Source of the DNA: Janthinobacterium sp. GW456P
GTDB lineage: Bacteria; Pseudomonadota; Gammaproteobacteria; Burkholderiales; Burkholderiaceae_D
Direction: 5' to 3'
Length of the DNA: 64,000 nucleotides
Assembly (NCBI RefSeq): GCF_002127655.1
Contig: NZ_NEHB01000003.1
Location: 237,957-301,956 of the forward strand
In this document: piece by piece, positions 36,317 through 43,667 of the stretch
How the letters are laid out: each line of letters begins with the position of its first letter
How positions within the stretch are numbered: position 1 is the first letter of the stretch
The notes under the pieces: model-generated
Databases searched by the model: none
What the model saw: the letters and a program-made list of their open reading frames with translations, nothing else
Told to the model about the DNA's origin: nothing
Translations under genes and position numbers: made by a program

Positions 36317-37330
36317 TCAGAATTGCTCGATCCAGGCGGCCAGGTGGTCCGGTGTGAGCGCCGGTTCGGCCTGCACCACCTTGCCTTGCAAACCCAGGTC
36401 CGTCTTGCTCAGCTGCAGGGACCAGCCGCGCCGCGCCAGCCACAGCAAGCTGGCCAGCCAGAATGAGTGGATGGCCGAGACGGGCGCCGTGGTCGGCGTT
36501 TCCAGGAATTCCGTCAACAGCCGGCCATCGAGGAACAGCGCCGTGCCGCCCTGGTTTTGCAGGGCCGCGCCAAACACGGGCAGCAGCATGTCGATCGCCT
36601 GCTCCACGCCGCGCCCCGGATGCTCGCGCTCGAGCGTGTCGAGCTGCTGGCGCACGGCGGCGGCAAAGGCCGTGCCGCGGAAGGCTTCCGAACTGACCAG
36701 GTCGGCATAATCCATCAGCAGCCAGTCCGGCTCGGGCGGCGTGACGCCGGCCGTCAGGGCCGCCGACAAATACGCTTCCACGGGCAGCTGCTGTTCCGGA
36801 CCGGCCAGGCTGGCGCACAAGGCGTACAGGGTGCCGATGCGGTTGGCGACGGCTTGCCGCTGGCGCACCATCAGCTTTTCGCGCAGCAACTGGGCGTGTT
36901 CATTGCGCAAGCGCGCCAGTTCCAGCGCCTGCTTGAGTTCCATGCGCAACGCCGCGATATCCCACGGTTTCTGGATGTAGCGGTGGATCTGCCCCTGATT
37001 GACGGCCTCCACCGTGTGCTCGAGCTCGGAATACGCGGTGGTCAGAATGCGCACGATGTGCGGATGGCGGTCCCAGCAATATGACAGCAGCTCGTTGCCG
37101 TAGGCGCCCGGCATGCGCTGGTCGGAGACCAGCACGGCGATGCGGTCGGCCTGCTCGTCGAGGATGCGCTTGCCTTCCTCGACCGAAGTGGCCGTCAGCA
37201 CCTCGGCCAGCGGCGCGATGGCGCGCTGGAAGTATTTGAGGGCGTTGGCCTCGTCATCGACATAGAGTATCGTCGGCAAGCCTTGCGCCGGCTCACGCTG
37301 AGCCGGTAAACGCAGATTGGCGTCAATCAT
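36317..37330 (-). CDS. phcQ: receiver protein, PhcQ-like
   Basis: 337 residues. An N-terminal receiver domain (about 20-140) has the acidic pair in LYVDDE, phospho-acceptor Asp in LVSDQRMP and Lys in IQKPWD, so it is competent to be phosphorylated. The rest (about 150-337) is helical with no DNA-binding domain that I recognise. By position and domain layout it matches the fourth gene of the Ralstonia phcBSRQ operon. It overlaps the phcR-like gene by 8 bases. The symbol is from operon synteny and architecture, so it is inferred. Confidence 0.72.
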   Translation of the reverse strand: MIDANLRLPAQREPAQGLPTILYVDDEANALKYFQRAIAPLAEVLTATSVEEGKRILDEQADRIAVLVSDQRMPGAYGNELLSYCWDRHPHIVRILTTAYSELEHTVEAVNQGQIHRYIQKPWDIAALRMELKQALELARLRNEHAQLLREKLMVRQRQAVANRIGTLYALCASLAGPEQQLPVEAYLSAALTAGVTPPEPDWLLMDYADLVSSEAFRGTAFAAAVRQQLDTLEREHPGRGVEQAIDMLLPVFGAALQNQGGTALFLDGRLLTEFLETPTTAPVSAIHSFWLASLLWLARRGWSLQLSKTDLGLQGKVVQAEPALTPDHLAAWIEQF

Positions 37331-38420
37331 GCTCGTTCCTTATATGTACTGGAAAATTCAGGGTTACCGTGGTGGAAGTGTCAAATTCGGTGGCGATATC
37401 GAGGTTGCCGCCGAACGACTGCATCATGCGGTGGCAAAACACCATGCCCCAGCCCTTGCCTTCGCCTCCGCTGGCATTCACGGGGTCGATCAACAGCTGT
37501 GCGACGATCTCGGGGGCGATGCCGGCGCCATTGTCGCGCACCGTGATGCGGCCCGCATCGATGCGGATGCCGATCGCAGGATGGGCTTGCTCGCCGGCCG
37601 AACGCAAGGCATTCGCCAGCACCGACGATACAATCAGCGCGACGCAGTTGGGCGACTCGGCAATGGAGAAATCGTCGCCCACTTCCACCGTAATGGCGGC
37701 GCGCTGGGCCGTGCTCAAGGGATAGCTGTCGAGCAAGGCATCCAGCAGCTGACGCGCGCTGCCGGCGCGCCGTCCGCCCTGCATGCCGGGCGCGGCGCTG
37801 GCCAGACGCACCGTGTCGACAAAGCTGGCCAGCACCGACAGGCAATAACGCGCATTGTCGTGCATCAGGGCGGCCGCTTCGCCGATCTCGGCCTGCGGTG
37901 CGGCGTCCGCCTGGGCGCGGCGCGCAATGCCGCGCGCAAAATTGGCGATGGCCGCCAGCGGCGTGTTCAATTCATGCGCCAGAAAAGCCAGCGATTCCTC
38001 CATCGCCACCAGGCCCTGGCGGCGCGCGGCGCGCTCGCGCCCCGTCTGCACGGCCAGCTGCAGCGCCGTTTGCATGGCGGCCAGGTCGAGCGGCTTTTCC
38101 AGCAAACGGAACAAGGCGCCGCCATTGATCAGCTCGAGCAGCACGTCCTTGTCCGCATACGCGGTGACGAGCATGCAGACGATGTGCGGATAGCGCTGCG
38201 CCACTTCCTGCAGCAATTCGCTGCCCAGGCGGTCCGGCATGCGGTAATCGGTGACGAGCACGTCGATCTGGCCGGCCTCGTCTTCCAGCAAGACCAGCGC
38301 CGCATCGACGCTCTGCGCCGTCAGCACGCGGTAGCGCTGGCCGACGGCGCGCTCGAAATACTTGCAGGCGAGCGCTTCGTCGTCCACGTACAGCACGCTG
38401 GCGCGGCTATCGTTGTCCAT
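37323..38420 (-). CDS. phcR: receiver-histidine-kinase hybrid, PhcR-like
   Basis: 365 residues: a receiver domain at the N terminus (about 5-125: VLYVDDEALACKYFERAV, phospho-acceptor in LVTDYRMP) followed by a histidine kinase core. The kinase part has H-box LAFLAHELNTPLAAIANF and the ATP-site blocks NCVALIVSSVLANALRS, VRDNGAGIAPEIVAQ and GKGWGMVFCH. A receiver with a C-terminal kinase instead of a DNA-binding domain is the unusual design described for Ralstonia PhcR. The gene is separated from phcS by one base and overlaps phcQ, so it is tightly coupled. It is cytoplasmic. Confidence 0.78.
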   Translation of the reverse strand: MDNDSRASVLYVDDEALACKYFERAVGQRYRVLTAQSVDAALVLLEDEAGQIDVLVTDYRMPDRLGSELLQEVAQRYPHIVCMLVTAYADKDVLLELINGGALFRLLEKPLDLAAMQTALQLAVQTGRERAARRQGLVAMEESLAFLAHELNTPLAAIANFARGIARRAQADAAPQAEIGEAAALMHDNARYCLSVLASFVDTVRLASAAPGMQGGRRAGSARQLLDALLDSYPLSTAQRAAITVEVGDDFSIAESPNCVALIVSSVLANALRSAGEQAHPAIGIRIDAGRITVRDNGAGIAPEIVAQLLIDPVNASGGEGKGWGMVFCHRMMQSFGGNLDIATEFDTSTTVTLNFPVHIRNEHD

Positions 38421-38421
38421 C

Positions 38422-39768
38422 TTAACGGCCCTCCCAATCGGAGCGCTGCAAGTCGAAATTCATGCTGGCCCATTCGCCCAGCACGCTTTCAGCGCTCAGG
38501 GTACCGCCGTGGCGCTCGATCACGCCATAGCTGATGCTCAGGCCCAAACCCAGGCCCTGCCCCACTTCGCGCGTGGTGAAGAAGGGCTCGAACACGCGCG
38601 CCAGGTTTTCCGGAGCGATGCCGGGACCGTTGTCGCGCACGCTGATGCGCAGGCGGTTGTCGTCCCAGTGGGCCGTGATGCGGATCTCGAACGGCGGCGC
38701 ATTGCCCTTGCGCATGGACAACACGGCATTGCCCAGCAAATTGATCAGCACGCCTACGATGGCCGCCTCGTCGCCGCGCACCAGGGTGTCGACCGGCAAG
38801 TCGTGGCTGATGCTGACATTCTTCGTCTCATGGCCCACGAGGCGGATGGCCGCGTCGAGCGCGCTGCGGAACTGGAAGTGGCCCGTTTCCAGCTGGTTGC
38901 CGCTCTTGCGGTAGGCAAAGGTCTTTAAATCGGACACGATGTGCTGCACGCGCAGCATGCCCTGCTTGGCGTCGGCCAGGCATTCGCTGACCAGCGCGCT
39001 CTGCTTGGCGGCCGGATCTTCGATGGCCACTTCGATGGCCATCATGCAGAAATTCACGGGGTTATTGACTTCATGCAGCATGCCGGCGGCCAGGGTGCCG
39101 ATGGCGGCCATTTTTTCCTGCTGCAGCATCTGCCCCTTGATATCGGCCAGGCTTTTATTCGTTTCTTCCAGCTGCGTGTTCTTTTGCGCCACTTCCGCCT
39201 TCAACTGGAACAGCATGAAACGGGCGCGCTCATTGAAATAGGTAAACACGGCGCTGATACTGGCAGACATGATGAGGAACAGGCAGTTGACGACAAACGT
39301 GCTTGGCAAGTCGAAGCCGCCCGCATGCCAGGCGCAGGCGGCCACGTACAGCAGGCAGGAGATGGCGCCAAAAACCATATTTTGCCACAGGCCGAAGGCC
39401 AGCACGATGCCCGACGAATAGATGGCCAGAGTCATGCCCACATAATAGATCGAGGTGGCGCCTTCCGTGACGGCGATCATCCAGGCGATCATGATTTGCG
39501 GCAGGATCAGCCAGACAAAGGTCAGTGCCTGGATGCGGTCTTGCGCCCAGCGCGTGCGCATGGCCAGCACGACGCAAAAGATCAGCACGGACACGAGGAT
39601 GCGCGCGCTGGTAAACGCCGACTGCTTGTCCGGATACAGGGCCGAATCGAGGCCCATGCCCAGCAGGATCAGCACGATACCCGTGTAAGCCCCGCCGCGG
39701 CTGAATTCCAGGCGGAAATCGCGCAAAACCGCCGTGTAGCCGGCGTGCAGGCCTGGGGTATCCATCAT
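38422..39768 (-). CDS. phcS: membrane sensor histidine kinase, PhcS-like
   Basis: 448 residues. Six or so hydrophobic helices fill residues about 25-185, without a sizeable periplasmic domain, which suits sensing a lipid-like signal in the membrane. A coiled-coil linker (LKAEVAQKNTQLEETNKSLAD) leads to a HisKA domain (TLAAGMLHEVNNPVNFCMM, His at about residue 236) and HATPase_c (RDNGPGIAPENLARVFEPFFTTREVGQGLGLGLSISYGVIERHGG). In Ralstonia PhcS senses 3-hydroxy fatty-acid methyl esters made by PhcB. Its ATG overlaps the phcB stop as ATGA. Confidence 0.78.
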   Translation of the reverse strand: MMDTPGLHAGYTAVLRDFRLEFSRGGAYTGIVLILLGMGLDSALYPDKQSAFTSARILVSVLIFCVVLAMRTRWAQDRIQALTFVWLILPQIMIAWMIAVTEGATSIYYVGMTLAIYSSGIVLAFGLWQNMVFGAISCLLYVAACAWHAGGFDLPSTFVVNCLFLIMSASISAVFTYFNERARFMLFQLKAEVAQKNTQLEETNKSLADIKGQMLQQEKMAAIGTLAAGMLHEVNNPVNFCMMAIEVAIEDPAAKQSALVSECLADAKQGMLRVQHIVSDLKTFAYRKSGNQLETGHFQFRSALDAAIRLVGHETKNVSISHDLPVDTLVRGDEAAIVGVLINLLGNAVLSMRKGNAPPFEIRITAHWDDNRLRISVRDNGPGIAPENLARVFEPFFTTREVGQGLGLGLSISYGVIERHGGTLSAESVLGEWASMNFDLQRSDWEGR

Positions 39769-41162
39769 CAAGGAATGCTCACTTCCGCAAACACATTCAC
39801 GCCCGTGGCGTCGACATAGATTTTCGGCTCCGTCGCATGTTCGGGCAGCAAGGCCGACAGCCCCGCTTCATTGCGATAGATCAAATGCCATTCCAGCAAA
39901 TGCTCCATGCCGAACTTGCCCGGATTGTCGGCGTGCACATTCGTCACCAGCAAACGTCCGCCCGGCCCCACGCGCGAGGCGAAGTGCATCAGCAGGCGCG
40001 CACACACCTTGTCGGACAGATAGTCGAACAGGCCGGCGCAATACACGGCGTCAAAACTGCCGGGCAAGCCCGTGGCGCCCGAGCCGTGGCGGCGCTTGAG
40101 CAGGTTATGCACGGAATCGTGCACATAATCGATCTCGACCACGCGCCCCGTGCGCTGCATGATGGTGGTCAGGCGCGCGCGCGTCCAGTCCAGGGTCTCG
40201 CTGCTGAAGTCGACCAGCTCGAAGGCCAACCATTGCGCATCGGGGCAGGTGTCGAGAAAACGCTGCACCTCGATGGCCGGGCCGCAGCCCACGTTGAGCA
40301 CTTTATACACGCGCCCGGCAGCGCGCGCCGCGGCCGCCTTTTGCGCCAAAAATTCCGTCAGGATATCGATGCGGTTGCGGTGCGCCGTGGCCACGGCCGC
40401 CTGCAAAAAGGCCGCATTGACGATCTGAAAGTACGTGCTCGGGCCCTGGCGCGGATCGTCCAGCAGCTGGTTGACCATCTGGTAATCGCCCGCATAACCG
40501 AGCGGCTTGGTAAACGTGCGGAAGACGAACGGGGCGCGCAGGATCAGCGGGTGCAGCGCCGCCTGGGCAAACGCGCGGTGGGCCGGTGCCCGCTCTTCCT
40601 CGACCAGCGAGGCTTCCACCTCGAGCTGGCGCAAGTACAGCTGGGTTTGCTCCATCAGCGGCAAGGCCAGTTCGTCGAAGACATCGGGGCGCAGGCGGCC
40701 GTTTTCCTTGGGCAAGGAGTCGGACAAGTCGACCTGCTCGACCCAGCGCGCCACCTCCGACAAAAAGGCGCGCATTTCGTTGACGACGATCTGATAGTCG
40801 CGGCGGATGCGGAAGCGCTCGCCCCAGCCGGCGACAAAGGCGCTCGATTCTTTCAACACGGCGCCCTTGACCACCACCACGTCGCTCAATTCGCGCCACT
40901 CGTCGATCAGGGTCACGGAAACGATGGCGGTCAGGCCCGTGTTGACGCTGCTGATGACGACGGCCTTGCCGACATAGGCATTTTTCGCCCCCATGCGCAC
41001 GGTCACATCATTGAGCACCTCGCTGACCTGCACAATCGAGTATGGATTGTAGATTTCCATGACCAGCGAATTGCGCTGCAAGTTGAAAATCGTGCCGCGC
41101 ACCGCCTCACCCTGGGTGTTGCGGAAACTGACGACTGGATCGATCTGCGATTGTGAATACAC
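39768..41162 (-). CDS. phcB: fatty-acid methyl ester signal synthase, PhcB-like methyltransferase
   Basis: 464 residues, the size of Ralstonia PhcB. Residues about 1-100 form a beta-rich, PilZ-like N-terminal domain (AVRGTIFNLQRNSLVMEIYNP). A helical linker holds RAPFVFRTFTKPLGYAGDYQMVNQL, and a SAM-dependent methyltransferase domain starts near 290 (VLNVGCGPAIEVQRFL is motif I). It probably methylates a 3-hydroxy fatty acid to the diffusible ester signal sensed by the next gene's product. The start is a GTG with no clear Shine-Dalgarno; a palindrome TTGAG-N4-ATCAA overlaps the region just before it. It heads the four-gene operon. Confidence 0.78.
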   Translation of the reverse strand: MYSQSQIDPVVSFRNTQGEAVRGTIFNLQRNSLVMEIYNPYSIVQVSEVLNDVTVRMGAKNAYVGKAVVISSVNTGLTAIVSVTLIDEWRELSDVVVVKGAVLKESSAFVAGWGERFRIRRDYQIVVNEMRAFLSEVARWVEQVDLSDSLPKENGRLRPDVFDELALPLMEQTQLYLRQLEVEASLVEEERAPAHRAFAQAALHPLILRAPFVFRTFTKPLGYAGDYQMVNQLLDDPRQGPSTYFQIVNAAFLQAAVATAHRNRIDILTEFLAQKAAAARAAGRVYKVLNVGCGPAIEVQRFLDTCPDAQWLAFELVDFSSETLDWTRARLTTIMQRTGRVVEIDYVHDSVHNLLKRRHGSGATGLPGSFDAVYCAGLFDYLSDKVCARLLMHFASRVGPGGRLLVTNVHADNPGKFGMEHLLEWHLIYRNEAGLSALLPEHATEPKIYVDATGVNVFAEVSIP

Positions 41163-41233
41163 GATTGAGCATTATCAAGTTGCCCGTTTTCCAGCGCACC
41201 ACACTGGTGACGCCAGTTTCCAGGCTGGGTTAA

Positions 41234-41308
41234 GGCACGGCACGCCGGTCGGCTGCCGCCGGCCCGCCATAGTGATGGCGCTATCGCGGCGTCGCGTGAC
41301 GCCGTGCC
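41234..41308. other. structured region upstream of phcB
   Basis: Within the 263-base gap before phcB, CGGCGTC-GCGT-GACGCCG (41287-41304) is a perfect 7-base hairpin. Its right arm overlaps GCCGTGCC (41301-41308), which can instead pair with GGCACGGC at 41234. The two folds exclude each other. The gap otherwise holds no gene. Confidence 0.35.
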
Positions 41309-41425
41309 GGAGCGCCTCGAAGCGCGTCTGTCCGCTCTCTGATCGAGTGTACTATGGATGTAGCAGAACGGGCAATTGTTCCCGTAGGAACGACTATCCG
41401 TGGCGCAGGCGCGCAACGCCGGCGT

Positions 41426-42451
41426 TCAACCCGCGACAAACAAGGCCAGCGCGTGACGCAACAGTTGTGGCGTCTGCCCCGTCCAGCGTTTGAACGAGCG
41501 GCGGAAGTTGGTGGCATCATGAAAGCCGAGGTAGGCGGCCACGGCATCGTTGTCGTAGCCATGCGCCTGGAACAGGTAGATGGCCTTGTGTGCGCGCACC
41601 TGGTCGAGCTCGGCCTGGAAATGCGTGCCATGGCGCGCCAAATGGCGTTTCAGGGTGGCGGGACTGACGCCGAATTCCTGCGCCGTGCGCTCCAGGGTCG
41701 GTGCGCAGCGGATATTGACCAGCAGGTAGTCGTACAGCGCACCGAGTAGGCTCACTGCCGGCACGGGCGCCAGGGCCGCCGCGCGCAAGGCCAGCGCCGC
41801 CGCCGTGGCATTGCCGCGCGGCCAGGGCTTGTCGAGCCAGCTCGAATCGATGAGCATGGCGTCCACCTGACAATCGAAACGCAGGCACTGGCCCAGGTGC
41901 ACTTCGTGCTGCTCCACGTGGCGGGGCCGCGCCCGGTTGAAGCAGAAGCGCCATGGCAAGGACTCGCCCGCCAGCCAGCGGCACATGGCCGCCAGCGCCG
42001 TCATGTGCATTTCCACCAAAAAAGGCAGCTGGCTCGGTGCGCCGAACGCGTCGACCCAGTACAGCACGTGCATGTCGCCGGCCTCGCGCAAGCGCGGCTG
42101 CAGCAGCGGACATAGCAAGGTATGAAAATCGCACAGGATGCTCAAGGCCTGGCGCAGATTCTGCGCCTGCAGCAAGGCATGGCTGGCGGCGCCGTAATGG
42201 CCTGGCAGCATTTGCTGGCCCAGCATGAAGCTGGTGTCGGCACTGTCGAGGCCACGCGCCACGTTGGCCAGCAATTGCAGGTATTGCGCGGCGCTGACCT
42301 GGCTTTCCGCGGACGGCAGCGCGCCACCGTCCAGGCCCGTGCCCTTGAGCAGCGGCGCCGTGGCCAGATCCCGGCTGCGCGCATAATCGAGCACCAGCGC
42401 CGGCTGGTGATGGGCTGCGATGCTGGGGTCGCCCTGCTGAATCAGCGGCAT
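41426..42451 (-). CDS. AraC family regulator, OruR/ArgR-like
   Basis: 341 residues. The N-terminal two-thirds is the Arabinose_bd-type sensor domain of the AraC family (APLLKGTGLDGGALPSAESQVSAAQYLQLLANVARGL, SLPWRFCFNRARPRHVEQHEVHLG). The DNA-binding domain is at about 235-335: RTAQEFGVSPATLKRHLARHGTHFQAELDQVRAHKAIYLFQ, ending in VAAYLGFHDATNFRRSFKRWTGQTPQ. Its ATG overlaps the stop of the GGDEF gene (TGATG). Target genes are not evident. Longer in-frame extension upstream runs through the GGDEF gene and is not protein-like. Confidence 0.87.
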   Translation of the reverse strand: MPLIQQGDPSIAAHHQPALVLDYARSRDLATAPLLKGTGLDGGALPSAESQVSAAQYLQLLANVARGLDSADTSFMLGQQMLPGHYGAASHALLQAQNLRQALSILCDFHTLLCPLLQPRLREAGDMHVLYWVDAFGAPSQLPFLVEMHMTALAAMCRWLAGESLPWRFCFNRARPRHVEQHEVHLGQCLRFDCQVDAMLIDSSWLDKPWPRGNATAAALALRAAALAPVPAVSLLGALYDYLLVNIRCAPTLERTAQEFGVSPATLKRHLARHGTHFQAELDQVRAHKAIYLFQAHGYDNDAVAAYLGFHDATNFRRSFKRWTGQTPQLLRHALALFVAG

Positions 42452-43359
42452 CAGGCGGGCGCGGCGCTGCTGGCCCTGGGACTGGCGCTGCGGCCCGGCG
42501 TTTCCACGGCCCGGCTCAGCTCGGCTAGGACCACTTCCGGCACGCCATCGGTGAGCGAGCACGCATGCCGCAGGCTCAGGCGGATTTCGCGGTTGTCGTT
42601 GGTGTGGTGGCGCATCTGCCCCACCATGACGCACAGGTGGCGCGCCCGCACGGCCGCATCCTCGCGCGACACGCCCGGCATCAGCACGGCGAAGCGGTCG
42701 CCCGCATAGCGGCACAGCAGATCGTCATTACGCAAGTTCAACAGCAGCATGTGGCCCACGGCTTGCAGCACGCGGTCGCCTTCGCGGTGGCCGTATTCAC
42801 GGTTAATCAGGTGAAAGCTGTCGATGTCGAGCAAGACCAGCGCACAATCGAGGCCGGGCCGGCGTTCCTGCTCCAGGCGCATCTGCGTGCGCAGGTAGCT
42901 GGCATCGGCCAGCTGCGTGATGCGGTCGAAGGCGCGGTGGTCGCGGAACAGGCGTTCGCGCTTTTGCAGGTGTTCATTCAAGCGGAACTGTTCCTGGCGC
43001 CAGTAATACATGCCGATCGTCAGCACCAGCATGCCGAACGGGATCAGGGCTTCCAGCCAGTTATCCCATACTTCCTGCTTGTCGATGGCGAAGAATTCGT
43101 CCAGGCAATCGGCCCAGGACCCCAGCATGATGGCGCACAGGCCGCCGGCGATCAGGCTGGTCACCCGTCCACGTGGCCGGCTGCTGAGGGTAAACAAAAA
43201 CCAGACGCCCGCCATGACGGCCGTGCCGCCTTCGCAGACGATATCCATCCACTTCCAGACGGCAAACGGTTTAACGTGGCCCAGTGTGGCGTACAGGAAC
43301 AAGAACAGGGGCAAGGCCAGTGCGGCGGCAATCAGGCTGTTACGGTGCAATGGCAGCAT
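42451..43359 (-). CDS. membrane GGDEF-domain protein with degenerate active site
   Basis: 302 residues. Four hydrophobic helices fill residues about 8-115, then a linker and a GGDEF domain (about 130-280; YLRTQMRLEQERRPGLDCALVLLDIDSFHLINREYGHREGDRVLQAV). The signature reads CRYAGDRFAVLMPG: AGDRF instead of GGDEF/GGEEF, so the metal and base contacts are altered and cyclase activity is doubtful. It may act as a c-di-GMP or GTP receptor or be a decayed enzyme. It is the first gene of a two-gene unit with the AraC regulator. Confidence 0.82.
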   Translation of the reverse strand: MLPLHRNSLIAAALALPLFLFLYATLGHVKPFAVWKWMDIVCEGGTAVMAGVWFLFTLSSRPRGRVTSLIAGGLCAIMLGSWADCLDEFFAIDKQEVWDNWLEALIPFGMLVLTIGMYYWRQEQFRLNEHLQKRERLFRDHRAFDRITQLADASYLRTQMRLEQERRPGLDCALVLLDIDSFHLINREYGHREGDRVLQAVGHMLLLNLRNDDLLCRYAGDRFAVLMPGVSREDAAVRARHLCVMVGQMRHHTNDNREIRLSLRHACSLTDGVPEVVLAELSRAVETPGRSASPRASSAAPA

Positions 43360-43599
43360 GTGGGAAAACCTTTAAAAGTGGTGCTGTCGCCACGATAGCG
43401 CCCGCCCATGACGGCACGATGACATGCGCCACGCCCGTGCGGCAGGTGCAAACGGCTCATCATTGCCGGCGCGGCCGATACGAATCCGGCAAGCCATGGC
43501 CCATGCGCCCTGCGGCGGCAGGTCATTTCAGCTCATGCCGGCAGCATTCCGGCGGCAAAGCGTGCACCCGCCGTTGTTTTCAGGGTGGCAAGCCCTTGC

Positions 43600-43633
43600 C
43601 TGTCACGCAACCGTCATATTTGCTGCCTAGAAT
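43600..43633 (+). promoter_or_regulatory. Pho box and -10 of the receptor-phytase operon
   Basis: CTGTCACGCAACCGTCAT at 43600-43617 is two 7-base Pho repeats 4 bases apart. A TAGAAT -10 box begins at 43628, after a 10-base gap. This is the same spacing as in E. coli pstS as I recall it. The start codon is 35 bases further on. The other 200 bases of the 308-base gap hold nothing I can name. Confidence 0.65.
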
Positions 43634-43667
43634 CCGCCCGGTTCCTTCCTTCCTAACCGAGCTCCTC

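Noticed and set aside
41500..41760. Frame on the plus strand within the AraC gene that looks open
   Set aside because: It is a shadow frame of a clear AraC HTH on the minus strand.
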